Source of the DNA: Peromyscus leucopus
Lineage: Eukaryota; Chordata; Mammalia; Rodentia; Cricetidae
Length of the DNA stretch: 64,000 nucleotides
Reading direction: 5' to 3'
Assembly: GCF_004664715.2 (NCBI RefSeq)
Contig: NC_051072.1
Span: forward strand, 34,195,642-34,259,641
Within the stretch, counting starts at the first letter, position 1, and each line of letters starts with the position of its first letter. The notes beneath the pieces are model-generated. The model was not told the DNA's origin, made no database searches, and was given only the letters and a program-made list of their open reading frames with translations. The translations under genes and the position numbers were made by a program. Below, piece after piece: positions 1 to 11,966 of this stretch.

Positions 1-104
1 TTGCCTGGGGGGTCTCTCAATGCAGCCACAACATTTTCAAGAGAGCAGGCTAAGATGTGGACCAAAGTGATAGATTGTCCCAGTTATTATGCTACTGCCT
101 TTCT

Positions 105-292
105 TTTTTTCTTTCTTTCTTTTGTTTTTGTTTGTTTGTTTGTTTGTTTTTTGAGACAGGGTTTCTCTGTGTAGCTTTGGAGCCTTTCCTGAAACTTGCT
201 TTGGAGACCAGGCTGGCCTCGAACTCACAGAGATCCGCCTGCCTCTGCCTCCCGAGTGCTGGGATTAAAGGCGTGCGCCACCACCGCCCGGC
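105..292 (-). mobile_element. B1 SINE, young, with 14-bp target duplication
   Basis: 7SL-derived B1 SINE in reverse orientation. The body (151-292) reads, on the opposite strand, from GCCGGGCGGTGG through the Pol III B-box region to CCCTGTCTCAAAA; the tail is a long TTTC/TTTG-rich run at 105-150. A perfect 14-bp duplication GCTACTGCCTTTCT flanks it at 91-104 and 293-306, so both ends are exact. The perfect duplication and near-consensus body mark a recent insertion. The body differs from the usual cricetid consensus around the middle (GGAGCCTTTCCTGAAACTTGC). Confidence 0.96.
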
Positions 293-306
293 GCTACTGC
301 CTTTCT

Positions 307-2101
307 AAATGGTGCTTTTTACACTGTGCTCTTACCACAACGACACTACGGCTCTGCAAGCTCATTTCCCCAGACTCCTTTGTCCGCGTCTTGTGGTACC
401 TTCCTCAGTCTCTTGGATCCTTCAACACTATGGCAGCATCCTGGTCAGACTCTCTCCTCGGGGGTCTGAACTCTACAGATGCCCTGTCAGCGAGCTTCAT
501 CAATATCCCCAACTTGTCTTCTACTTTCTCCAGCTTTAAGAGAGAGGAAATAGTTCTTGCTGTCACTCTCGCTGGGTTAGCTCCAGGTTCCCCTTCTGTT
601 TGGGAATTTTGTTTTTTTTGTTTTTCCAGTTTTCTGTAATCGATTTCCTGCACTCAACATCCCCCGACAAACACCTACTGCGGCTTCTGTTTGCTTCTCG
701 GGTTCTGTCGGAAACAGTCATTTGGTAAAAGGAAAGAAGGTAGTAAGGGATGTGTCCTGTGTTTGGGAAGGATGGGGACAACATGGAGCAAGGACTGATC
801 GGCGATGTGAAGATCCAGCTTGCTGCACCGTGTTCTACACACTTCAAGTAGCATCATTCCTGTGAGGGTGTCACTTATGGCCATCAAGTTGTAGGAGGGG
901 TGAAGGCAAACATTGGAGTTGATTAAAGATTTGTAGAGAAGGTGGGTGTTAAAAGGGACATGGCCAAGGTTATCAAGGACACTGGGAAAGAATTTTAAGT
1001 CAATTCTCCCTGAACAGAGTTTAGAGCACATTAAAAGTTTTATTCCCAGAGAAATGTAACTGCTTCAGCATATAAATAGAACTAGATAAGAAAGTTGTTT
1101 TATATTAGGGCTTAGGAGGGATAAGACCACCCTACCCTTTCGAATTTGTCTCAGGTTTCAATGATGTAATGGTAAGTATTATCGTATGTCAACTATTTCA
1201 TCAAATCTCTGCTAAGCAAAACTAGTCCGTGGCTTTTGAATCATCATTTGGAATCTGTTTAGGTTACATTAACTAATAAAGAAATAAATAGCTGAACTCT
1301 GCTTTGCCTTTTTTAAATCTCATTCGGTTTGCCAAATCCTCCAGGCCTAGGGAGGGTCAGTTCAGCACAAATTGCTGCAGATTTCCAGAGCAAGTGTTGA
1401 TTCTGTAATCTGTTGTGTAACAAGACTCTGGAGAGCCACCTTGTCAGAGCAAAGACTGCTCCCTGAGAGAGAAACAAAATATGTTGAAGACAAGTCATAT
1501 TCTGAGGGTAGGCGGTTAGAGAATTTTTCAAAATGTTCCTGGTCCAAAGGTGGTAGGTTTGTTTAGCCGCTATCGCCTACACCTGACATCCTGTGAGACC
1601 ATCAAGTTACTCACAGATGTAGGAAGTAATCTCTTCAAGACATAACTCCTGCTCTAACACAAACACTGGTCCCTCTGAGAGGTCTCCCTCTACCCCAGCC
1701 ACCCCAGGCTCTTCCTTTTACATCCTTTGTGACTCCCAAACACAGATGGCACTAGAGGTGTTTCTAAAGGTTGTTCAGTCATGCAAAGCAAGCTTCAGTG
1801 TGGAGGCAGTGTTGTTGTTGTTGTTTACCTCAGAGAGCCTCTTTGTTGGCATTAACACAGTATTTTAATCATGTAGACACAGTTCTACTTGGCTGTGGCA
1901 ATTCTGGTTAGAATGAAGCAAACTATATTCAAATAAAACCAAAAGGAAAACATTCCATTTGGGCTTGGGCTTTCTCCTAAATATCTCTCCCCACCCCCAA
2001 AGTGTTTCAGGCCAGTATTTGCTGATACTTGGATGATACGAGGAAGCGCTGGAGAATAGCAAGAGCCCCTTGTCCCATACCTCGGGCAGCTTGAAAGTAT
2101 A
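307..2101. other. Unique sequence, no recognised feature
   Basis: About 1.8 kb without a repeat or gene I can name. Small items only: a (GTT)n run near 1811-1826. Several short overlapping open frames at 196-847 lack any recognisable protein similarity or splice context. Confidence 0.5.
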
Positions 2102-2116
2102 AGAATGCATCCGGTA

Positions 2117-2270
2117 GCCGGGCGGTGGTAGCACATGCCTTTAATCCCAGCACTCAGGATGCAGAGGCAGGCAGATCTCTGAGTTTGAGGCCAGCTTGGT
2201 CTCCAAAGCAAGTTCCAAGAAAGGAGCAAAGCTACACAGAGAAACCCTGTCTCGAAAACAAAAAAAAAAA
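2117..2270 (+). mobile_element. B1 SINE with 15-bp target duplication
   Basis: Sense B1 beginning GCCGGGCGGTGGTAGCAC and ending CCCTGTCTCGAAAAC plus an A tail. Flanks AGAATGCATCCGGTA (2102-2116) and AGGATGCATCCTGTA (2271-2285) match at 13 of 15 positions, which fixes the insertion boundaries. Substitutions in body and flanks make it older than the copy at 105-292. Confidence 0.95.
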
Positions 2271-2285
2271 AGGATGCATCCTGTA

Positions 2286-4228
2286 AAAACAGATTTTCTA
2301 GGCCAATGATACTGGGACCTTAGTTTGTAAAAGGACTTGTGCTTGGATGAATAATTAACCCAGGTGTTTGTCTTACCTATTACCATATAACAAATTACCC
2401 CCAGAAAATAACGACTAAAACAACCACCACCTATCAGTCTTCAGTGACTCTGCAGTCTGAAGCTTTCACTGGGGTAGTGTTTGGCAAGTTCTAGCTGCAG
2501 CTCTCTGTCTCTTGTGTATCTGTCATTATCCGGAGAACAGATTGAGAGTAGAAAATTGAAGATATTCAGTATTAGTTGTGTCTAATCTCCATAGATTGTA
2601 ACTGTTCATGCTTCCCCTAATTACTTTTCTCTTCTCTGGGATGGCTTTCTGTAGTGTGCTCTTACAGCTCATGTATACTGTCCCCCAACTTCCCTCATTA
2701 CAGTTCAGCCTCCGGGCCTTCACCTCCCCACCTGACATCGACCTCTATTCCGGGTCCACAGACACAAAATGGACGTCATTGACTTGAGAACAGTCTTCTT
2801 GTTTGTGGTTTTTCCATAATGTCTGGCACTGTGCCAGCAGCTGAGGAAGAGATCAATATTACCTGTTGAGGAAATGTGATGTAATAGCCGAATTGTGAAC
2901 AGAAAAAAAAATTAATTCCACCACTGGAATTCCCACCAATAAATAACAGATATTGGGTAAAGGGAAGTAAAGTCCAGGGGTCCGAATGATGAGTCATTGC
3001 AATGAGATAACGACAGTGTTTGATAAAATCTGCTCTTTCATGAGCACATTTGACTGAGGCAGGTTTTTCTCAAGAAGAATAGGAAAACAGTCAAAATCAG
3101 TTAATACAGAGCTAGGAAACAATAATATTAGTGTTTTCACCATTTCTGGATATATGAAACACCTAACAAAATCACTTAGGATAAAGCTATTTTTTCTTAT
3201 CTCACTTTATTTTAACCCCTTGTATGACTGCAGGCTAGTCTCTAATTCGTCTTTCCTCAATGTCATGATGTGTGCGCCAAAGAATAGGAAAATGCACCCC
3301 AGTGAAAGGTGTGTGAAAGAAATCAGAGAGAGAGTTTTGGGGAATGCTAGTCACCAAGTGAATTAAGGGAACCTGATAGGGCAAAGAAGTATCTAAATAA
3401 GATACCGTGGCAGCAGATGCCGTTCATGACACCCTGGAGCCAACATAACCAATTAGAGTTGCCCCAAATACAGCGAAGGGCCAGGCCTTTGGCTCCACTG
3501 GAAGGTCACCAGATGGGTACTCATCCCATTGAGGAAGTACAGGACAGGACTCTGAATGGCTTCTCTTTGAAGAGGAACGTTTCTGGAGAAGGGCTTCACT
3601 CTGGGCAGTCAGCCAACACAGCAAGCGGCTGGAAGTGAGTGGAGAGGACAAAAGGCAGGAGTGAGCTGGCACCCCACATCGTCCACGGACACCCCTCTCT
3701 AGTAACAGAACAAGTCTGGACTTCTGTTTGACAGTCTCGGGGCTGGGAGAGTCAAATCTCCATTTTAAAAAAAAAAATGCACAAAAACGCTTTTTGAGGT
3801 AACTTTCCGAGATGACTCATAACCATTTTCATCACAATATTCTACTAAAGCACATTATTATAGGAACAGTGTGAGCTAACCACAAAATGGAGTAAAGCTT
3901 CTTTTAGAAAGTGAAGCAGGCACAGTGACCATCTGCACCAAGTGTGAAGAAGGGTTTTGCTTCCCAGAAGGCTACCTTATGGAAGCTGCTGCTACGATTC
4001 CCTGGAAATGAGAATGCGAGCCATAGGTGGAATGCATAAGAAGGAAGGAGATGGGGTTACAGGGTATCCCCTTAACTTCATCATCATCCAGGAGGGACAT
4101 CCACTTGCTCTCATCACTTGGGGGAGTTAAGAGGTGAGGTGAGACAAGACTGTCGGCAGGGTAACGGCACACTGTGCGCACTGCACCAGGGAAATGGGAA
4201 AGAGTAAGAGGTGGAGGAAGCTCCAAAG
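2286..4228. other. Unique sequence, no recognised feature
   Basis: Nearly 2 kb, moderately AT-rich, with A runs near 2904 and 3768. No SINE, LINE or LTR signature seen, and no open frame with a recognisable domain. Confidence 0.5.
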
Positions 4229-4453
4229 CAGAAGTTCTCAACCTGTGGGTCAAGACCCCCTGGGGGCCATTCAACCCTTTCACGTGGGGTCACCTAGGAC
4301 CATCAGAAAACACAGATATTTACATTACTATTTATAATAGTAGCAAAACGACAGTTATAAAGCAGCAATGAAAATAATTTTATAGTTGGAGGTCATCACA
4401 ACATGAGGAACTGTATTAAAGGGTCACAGGATTAGGGAGATTGAGAACCACTG
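4229..4453 (+). mobile_element. URR1 hAT-Charlie nonautonomous DNA transposon
   Basis: Starts CAGAAGTTCTCAACCTGTGG and ends TTGAGAACCACTG; these termini are inverted repeats of each other. The interior carries the family landmarks CCTTTCACGTGGGGTCAC, CAGATATTTACATTAC and CATGAGGAACTGTATTAAAG. About 225 bp, the usual size of this rodent MITE-like family, with no coding capacity. The 8-bp flanks (CTCCAAAG and CCTAAAGT) resemble each other only loosely. Confidence 0.88.
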
Positions 4454-4802
4454 CCTAAAGTATGCAGAAATATGAACTTCTTCATTCCATCTATCCAAAC
4501 AGAGTGCTTGTGAGAGACGCATGTTCTAGTACAGCATATACTCATGTGGCTAATGGATAGAACACCAAGGATCAAGAATAGATGTACCTAATTCAGATAT
4601 TTGAATAAACTTCTAGAGTGAAGGAATTATAAAAGAATAGAATATCAGAGTAAATTCAATGTAACTACTGATGCAAACTGATTATACTATTTATTAAAAG
4701 TGGGATTATATATGACAATTGTGGCTTGAAAATCCAGGTTAGCTTTACAGCCATGCACCAGCACTTTGCTTTGCTAATCAATGAAACTAGATTACTCTAA
4801 AT

Positions 4803-4841
<39 letters not shown>

Positions 4842-5419
4842 TCAGTAAAAACAAAGGAAAATAAATGATCATCATCCAACCCTCCTCTTTCCCAAGTCTA
4901 TGAAAGCACCAAAGAACTCAATATTTTGCTCTTAAACCCTTTTCTATCCACCTGGATAACTTCTAGGTTTTTCTTTCCTTCTTTTTTGAAATCCAGCTAA
5001 TTTGCCATCTGTTCCAAGACAGTTTCCAGAAAAGCATCAGGTGACATCCCCACACTCCCCCTCTACTCATTGTCTCCACTATCATAGTGACACCTCAAGA
5101 CTATACAATTGTTCACCCATTAAACGACAGCCTCTCTGAGTACGAGCAGACATCAACACATGCCCGTAAGACCAAAGGCTGACTGTATGATTGCACACTA
5201 TATGAGGAAACTGTTCATCTGGGACTCGTTCTTCCCTAAGCATGTTGCTTTGAATGCACTTCCACATTGTCTCATCTAAGCCTGGCCCAGGAATCTCTAT
5301 GTCCTTAACAAGTAAATTTACTTAGTAAAGAGAGCCAAACCAGAGGAAAGAGAAGAGTGTGGAAGAGCATATATTCTTCTGCATGAGAAGTACTCCCAAG
5401 CCTTAGGAATAATAACAAA
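4454..5419. other. Unique AT-rich sequence
   Basis: No gene or interspersed repeat recognised apart from the TA tract annotated separately at 4801-4841. Confidence 0.5.
4801..4841. repeat. (TA)n microsatellite
   Basis: Alternating TA with a single G interruption. Prone to length change and to cruciform or hairpin structure. Confidence 0.93.
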
Positions 5420-5520
5420 TTCACATTTATTTGCTGAAGACTTTAATAGCATGCTCTGTACTAAGCACATCTTTATTATTTTGCCTTTCTCATCCCTGTA
5501 ACATGCTTATGTGCTAGACA
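5420..5520 (-). mobile_element. MIR SINE remnant
   Basis: Antisense MIR core and 3' region: the string TGTACTAAGCACATCTTTATT parallels the MIR phrase for 'gctaagcactttacat', followed by CTCATCCCTGTAACA. Highly diverged, as expected of a mammal-wide element predating rodents. Could be a chance similarity. Confidence 0.4.
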
Positions 5521-5661
5521 CGTATGAAGAAAAATCTTGTCAGTCATATACTGATGCAAGAACAAAAGCTTGGAATGAGCTGAATTCTAGCTGACTCCAT
5601 TGGTAACATTCCATATTAACCACTAATTTATATGGTTCCAACATACACAAACTGTGACAGT

Positions 5662-6001
5662 TGTTGTGGGCTATTTGTACACTGTGTGAAGATATATTGT
5701 TGTGATTTGTTTAATAAAGAGCTGAATGGTCAATAGCTAGGCAGGAGGTATAGGCCAGACTTCCAGGAAGAGGAGGGGAAATCAGAGATGAATCTAGGTG
5801 CTTGAGAGAGATGCCAGCAGACACGGAAGAAGCAGGATGGGTGGTACATGACAGAATGTAGATTAATAGAAATGGGTTAATTTAAGTTATAAGAGCTAGT
5901 TAAAAGCAAGCCTAAGCTAATGCCAAGCTTTCATAATTAATAATAAGTCTCAGTGTCATTATTTGGGAGCTGGCTGGCGGAACTGAAAAAGACTCATTGC
6001 A
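5662..6001 (+). mobile_element. MT-type solo LTR (ERVL-MaLR) with TG...CA ends
   Basis: A 340-bp solo LTR. It begins TGTTGTGGGCTATTTGTACA and ends GACTCATTGCA, with the MT landmarks AATAAAGAGCTGAATGGTCA (containing the AATAAA polyadenylation signal), GGTTAATTTAAGTTATAAGA and TATTTGGGAGCTGGCTGGCG. The identical hexamer GACAGT lies immediately outside both ends (5656-5661, 6002-6007), marking the target duplication. No internal region remains, so it arose by LTR-LTR recombination. MT LTRs are known to act as oocyte promoters in mice; nothing here shows activity. Confidence 0.9.
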
Positions 6002-6007
6002 GACAGT

Positions 6008-7229
6008 AAGGTATTTCTTCACGTCTCCCTGCAAAATTCTACCTTTAGCATGTAGTAGTAAGTATAAAAGCCCTTTGAGAAGACTAGGGTAGCTACAATG
6101 TTGTTTCCTAAGAATAAACAAATATGTCCTCAGACTCTAAGATCTGTTTGAGAAACAGAAATTAAAGTTCTCTACTGAAATTTTACTCTATTTCTATCTC
6201 AGGAAGCAACAACAGAGTCAGATGGTCATCCAACTGTCATTTTGTTATTGTAGAGCTAGATTGAAGAGTGTGGCACAGAGTCAAGAATCTTCTCCTCTAC
6301 CCTGGCACTGAATTACCACTCAGTCACTGGAAAAAAGATCAGTCAGGCAGCTCAGATCACGCCAAGTGATCTCCATTCTACCCTCACCATCTCATGTCAT
6401 CCTGCTCCCCTAAAAGGGGAGTGCTATGTTTATTTATTGGCACTTTTCTGAAAGAAAGAGAATTGTCCACACAGTTTGCAAAGGGATGGTATAAAGACAG
6501 CATGAAGAGGAGAGAATCCAGAATGGTGAAGTGTAAGTGCCTAGCCACCACTTTCTCTACAAAGAACTGTAGGGGGAAAAAAGGAGTAGTCACCTTTGAA
6601 GATGAGAGAGTGTGCTGGAACTCAGCAATGGGGAATAGACATCCTGTAAGGTGCAAAGACCTGGCATGGCAAGCAGAGCCCTGACTCCCTATTCTCAGGT
6701 CAAGGGGACTGGGCACTCTGGATTTTGGATAAACAGTAAATGGAAGAGTCCTTAAACCACATGGCTGTAGATGGCAGAAATCCTACACACAGGAGAGTTT
6801 CCCAACTGACACAGCCAAATGGAAGACAATGCCTAGAGTCCTCCAAGAAGCTTTGCTTCACAGTAGTTCAGAAGGGTCAACCCTTTCTAAGTCCCATAGT
6901 ACAGGCATGTCCCCCAAACTTCAAGGAAGTTCCCGCCAGCCTTTAAGGAACGAGGGCTCACACCTCTGGAACCTGATGCCTGCATTCTATATATATTCCA
7001 CTCTACCAGTGCAATCTAAGGATGCACCTCCTACGGTCCATGCATCCCAACACGATTACCATTCATATACAACATTGTAAAACGGAAGCTGTGTTCTGCA
7101 GCACTTGAATCTAAAGAGATATAGGTACCCCCTGTACTCTACATCCCCACACTGCTACCACCGTTGACAGAAAAACTTACCTCTATAAAGGCTCATTCTT
7201 GTGAGTTCCAAGGACACATCTCCCATTTG

Positions 7230-7230
<1 letters not shown>
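6008..7230. other. Unique sequence, no recognised feature
   Basis: No interspersed repeat seen. An open frame at 6394-6684 (+, 96 codons) is overlapped by another at 6384-6716 on the minus strand; neither resembles a known protein. Confidence 0.5.

Positions 7231-7234
<4 letters not shown>

Positions 7235-7277
<43 letters not shown>
7235..7277. repeat. (TG)n microsatellite
   Basis: About 21 uninterrupted TG units; alternating purine-pyrimidine, so Z-DNA-prone and likely length-polymorphic. Confidence 0.96.
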
Positions 7278-7278
<1 letters not shown>

Positions 7279-8265
7279 TATGGTATTGTTACTGACACGG
7301 ATTAAGGCTCCAGATGACAAAATATCTTGTTACTGAAGGGCTGGAAAACATATTCACAGAGCACCATGTCCTTCTTGTCACTGACAAGAGGTCTTTCTCT
7401 CTCTAGAAGAGCACAAACAAGTGGGGTCTGAAGACATATCCTCACATTCCATACCCTTAGCATCAAGACTCCCTGGGCAGCCTCTACAGCCTACACCTCA
7501 GCGCTGTCCCTCCCAATACCAGAAGTCAAACCTGCCCCCAAGTTCTTCAAATCATTCACTTCTGGAAGTTTTCATCCTATGCAAAAATCACATACTACGC
7601 TAGGACACGGAGTGACTGATGAGTTGACAACATCTGGAGATTCACACAGAGATTGCTCCCTTGTACTTCCTTGTAACTGAGGCCAGTGGTGTACTGCAAT
7701 CAACTGACATCCTACAACCATCTACAGGAAAACAGCTCTCCTGATGAAAGTTGCTCTATAAAATTAGAACAGGTAAGTGTTATACAAGATATAGATTTGT
7801 TATTTTAATGATAAATTCAATGAAGAGATAGAGCTTATGAAAAATAATCACTCAAAATCTTTGAGCTGAAAAATTCAGTCACCGAGGAGGAAAAGTACAA
7901 GCGAGACCTTCAACCTCAGACTAGATTGAACAGGAGAAGTGATTTGTGAATTTAACCTGTCTTTTGAAATAGTAGTAAAAAAGAAGAAACGAATAAAGGG
8001 AGGGTCAGAGAAGAGGGACAGAGAGAAAGAAAAAGAAAAAGGGAAAATAATTAGCAAAGTCTATGAGATTTATAGAGCAGTGAAGGAAATAATTATGAAT
8101 ATTCCAGAAGGATAACACAAGATAAAAGACAAAAAATTTATTCAACAAACTAAATGAAGAAAAGCAAATTATTGGAAAGAAACTGATGACAAGTCAGTTC
8201 TAGGGGTCTCGAATTACTTGTTAGAATCCAAATGTAAAATGCATTACAGTCTCATGCATTTAAAC
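7278..8265. other. Unique AT-rich sequence
   Basis: Nothing recognised. A purine-rich patch lies at about 7975-8045 (GAAAAAGAAAAAGGGAAAAT type). Confidence 0.5.
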
Positions 8266-8488
8266 CAGTGGTTCCCACCCTTCCTAATGCTGTGACCCTT
8301 TAATATAATTCCTCATGTTGTAGTGACCCCAACCATAAAATTATGTCATTGCTACTTCATAACTGTAATTTTGCTACTGTTATGAATCATAATGTAAATG
8401 TCCCTATTTTCTGATGGTTTTAAGCAACCCCTGTGAAAGGGTCATTCGACCCTCAAAGGGGTTACAACCCACAGGGTGAAAACCACTG
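8266..8488 (-). mobile_element. URR1 hAT-Charlie transposon with 8-bp target duplication
   Basis: Reverse-oriented URR1: CAGTGGTTCCCACCCTTCCT at the left end, GTGAAAACCACTG at the right. Interior landmarks include TAACTGTAATTTTGCTACTG and CCCCTGTGAAAGGGTCATTC. The flanking octamers ATTTAAAC (8258-8265) and ATCTAAAC (8489-8496) match at 7 of 8 bases, the 8-bp duplication typical of hAT transposition. At 223 bp it is a nearly complete nonautonomous copy. Confidence 0.93.
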
Positions 8489-8502
8489 ATCTAAACATTT
8501 TG

Positions 8503-8700
8503 TCCCTGACTGGTACTGTTTGGGGAGATTGTGCAAACAGCTTCCTGCTCCTGCCACCATGACCTCTGTGACTGCTAATACATCTTCCCCACCATGATGA
8601 ACTATAATCCCCTGAGACTATAAGCCAAAACCACCCCAGTATCCCTTAAATTGCTTTTATCAGGACATTTTATCACAGCAACAAGACAGTAACACAGACA
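8503..8700 (+). mobile_element. ERVL-type LTR, 3' fragment
   Basis: Shows the 3' half of a rodent LTR family: CTCCTGCCACCATGACC, CTTCCCCACCATGATGAACT, then TTAAATTGCTTTTATCAGGA and the terminal ATCACAGCAACAAGACAGTA. Similar 3' ends recur at 16288-16475 and 36340-36656. The 5' part is missing. The exact family (MLT2/MT2-like or related MaLR) is not certain. Confidence 0.62.
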
Positions 8701-9069
8701 CTGGATTAGGGCAATTTGTTCAGGAAGACCCAAGTTTGCTGTCCGAGGCTCCTTTACGGTATGAAATAGAGAAAGTGAGCTGAGGCTATCACCATCACCC
8801 TGCTTCTTAACTTCAGATGTGACATGACTAGCTGCCCCAGCTTCTGCCTCTGTAACTTCCCAAAATGATAGAGCAGAAGCCTGGCTCGTCACAGTGCATT
8901 TCCACTCGGGAAACAGCGAGTGAACAGGAAGTGAGGTCAGACTATAAAGCTTCAAGGCCTGTCCCAAGCGACCCACTTCCTCCAGCAAGGCTTTCCTCCT
9001 AAGGTTCTACAACCTCCCCAAACCGTGCCACCAACGGAGGGTCTGGTGTGCAAACAAACGAGCCCACGG

Positions 9070-9172
9070 GGACATTCATATTCCAATCACATCATCTGGA
9101 GAATTCCTCACAGACATGCCCAGAGGCCAATGTCCCATTTGATTCCAAATGCTGTCGAGTTGACATTTAACA
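9070..9172 (-). mobile_element. ERVL-type LTR, 5' fragment, antisense
   Basis: Read on the minus strand it gives the family's 5' phrases: TGTCAACTCGACAGCATTTG and CTGGGCATGTCTGTGAGGAA, found also in the copies at 61285 and 63623. About 100 bp survive. The sequence between this and 8700 is unassigned. Confidence 0.6.
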
Positions 9173-10640
9173 GGAATCACAATATATACTATAGCCGATT
9201 TGTGAAAAATTACTGTTAAGACAGAGAATGCTGAAAATAACAAGTGTTCCAGTTCCTTCAGGAGACTCACTACTAAACTAATAGAATGTTTCTCAGCAGT
9301 AAACTTGATTAGGAGGAAATAGAATGGCATATTCAAATTTGTGAAAGAATGAAAGTGTCAATGAAGAATAATACATCCCTCAAAGAAAATTATATAAAAA
9401 AAAGTGTTCAGAAAGGAAGGATAAACTAAAATATGCTTCCTAAAACATGCAAAACAGAGAAGGCATCACCAAGACGGACATATAGAAAAATGTTTAAAGG
9501 AGTCCTATGTGTGGAAGCAACATATAATAGCTGCCATCATGATAACACACAAAGGAACAGAAATCATTGGTAAAACAAATATACAAAGGAAAAATCAAAA
9601 TAATTCAATCTTACTGCTATAGGAAACACCAAAACATAAAAGCAAACAGTAAGATACACAGACCATACAAAATAATTTAAAAACAATGAGGAAAATGACT
9701 AATAAATTTGACTTATTACTAACCCTGGACACAGAAATTAAATCCCTCAATCAAAAGAAATGGGGTAATTTGATGGGATTTTTTTTTTAAATGCAACCTA
9801 GTTACATGCTGCCTACAAGAAACTCTCTTAAAATATAGACTGAAAATAAAGAGAGAGAAAACTGTATTCCTCAAAAAAAAAAAAAAATGGAAACACAAGC
9901 CATCTAGAGTAGTTTTATACTTAGATCAAGTAAAGAAGCTTTTAAGTCAAGATTTATTAAAGTAATAAGGGATGTCAGTAGATAACAATAAGTGGTCAAC
10001 TTATCAAGAGGATACAATTATAAATGGACCCCCAAGTCTGGAAAATTAATTATGCGAAACAAACATTATAAGACCAAAAGGGAGAAAAAGATTCCAACTC
10101 AATAATCTTTGGGGACTTGAATACCTATTTTCACCCATGGACAAATCACACAGAGCAAAGAAAGTCAATGAGCAAAGAGCAAAATTAAATTACACTATGA
10201 ACCAAATGGACCTAACAACATTTATAGAACATTTATAGAACTTACACAATAGCCAAACAATTGATATTATTTTCACAAGCACACAGAGTATTATTCAAGA
10301 GAAACTATACATTATCCCCACAAAGCAAACATCAACAAATTTTTAAAAATTGAAATTGTATCATTTTCTCTGATCATAAGAAAATGAAACTAAAGATCAG
10401 AATGAGGAGGAACTCAGGAAATTATAAAAAATACATGAAAAACAATATGTTCTTGAATTACTAATGAGTCAATGAAGAAATCCAAAGGACAATTAAATTT
10501 TGTCTTAAAATAAACAGAAAAGAAAATACAATTTACAAATGCTTATGGGATACAGACAAAGCAATATTATAAGGAAGTTTTTAGTCAATGACTACCTACA
10601 TAAAGAGAGAGAAGGAGAGAAAACAAAAAAGATGTTTGAG

Positions 10641-10973
10641 TTTTCTTCACTGTGGTCAAGATGAAATACTCTAACAAAAGCAACTTAAGGGAGAAAGGAC
10701 CTATTTTATCTCACAATTCAGGGTTCACATGGGAAACAATCGTGAACAGAGCAGTAGATGCAACAATGCTGGTACTCGGCTCACTTTCTCCATTGTATAC
10801 GATCCAGCATTCCTTGCTCTGGAAATAATGTCCCCAACACACAAACACAATTAAGATGGACCTTCCAATATCAATGAATGTAATCAAGATAATCCCCTAC
10901 AGACATAGCCGGAGGTCCATCTCCCAGCTGATTCTGGATCTTGGCACACTGATAGTTTTAACACCAACTATCA
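10641..10973 (-). mobile_element. Antisense MaLR/ERVL-type LTR inside L1
   Basis: About 333 bp. On the plus strand it shows the reversed landmarks TCAAGATGAAATACTCTAAC (3' end of the LTR), CAGTAGATGCAACAATGCTG, CCAACACACAAACACAATTA and, at the far end, TCTCCCAGCTGATTCTGGAT and TTGGCACACTGATAGTTTTA. L1 ORF2-like sequence lies on both sides, so it inserted into the L1 after the L1 was fixed. Edges are approximate and no clean target duplication was found. Confidence 0.68.
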
Positions 10974-11966
10974 TATAAATAAAAGCCAAAACAAAACAAA
11001 TGCAACATTAGTTATATATATTAACAAAAAGCACAGCAGAAATCAACAAAATAGACAAATACTAAAGAACAATGAAATAAGGTTGACTTGGGGGATGGGG
11101 ATGGAGTGAGTAAACACACAAACTAGCTAATCAAGTATAAAGGAAAAGATTCCAAAAACTAAAACTAGATGTGAAAAGAAGCCCTTACAAACCAATACAC
11201 CAAGTTACACCTAATATTTGAGATTTAAGCTTTTTGACACAAAAGATTATTAAGGGCTATCATAAACAACTATACACTAACCAGCTAAAAAGCCTGTAAG
11301 AAATGGATGAATTTCAAAATTCATGAAGTCTATAAATAGGAAACTGTGAAGAAATGCAAGTCACAAGAAGACACAATATAGTAAAGACCGGGACCTGAAA
11401 GCTTTGATGGTTCATTCTACAAAACATCTAAGGAAAGATGATGCCAATTCTTTCTATACTATTTCAATAAATTGAAAAGGAGAGAACTTGGCCACACTTA
11501 GCCTACAAAATAGGCATTACAATGATGCCAAAAACAAAGATGTAACAACAAAAGAAAACTAGAACCCAGCATTCTTGATAAACATAAATGCAAATATTAT
11601 CAACCAAGTACTAGTAAACTGAGTCCAACAACACATCACAAATTTTATATGCCACCATCACATGGGGTTCATCCCAGCATGCAAAAATGAATCAGCATAA
11701 TAGAGCACTCCAACAGATCGAATAACAAAATAATCTGTAGTAGATACAGAAAAGGCATTTGATAAAATTTAACAGACCTTTGTTTTAAACTCCTTCCACA
11801 ATTTGTGTAAGAAGAACCACACTTCAGCATTAATAAGTGAGAAATGACAAACCCACAACTAACAACATGCTAAAGGGAGAAAACCTGAAGAGATTTTTTT
11901 AAATATCTGGAATAAAATAAAGGTATTTATTTTCAACACTCCTATTCAACATAGTACCAGAACTTC

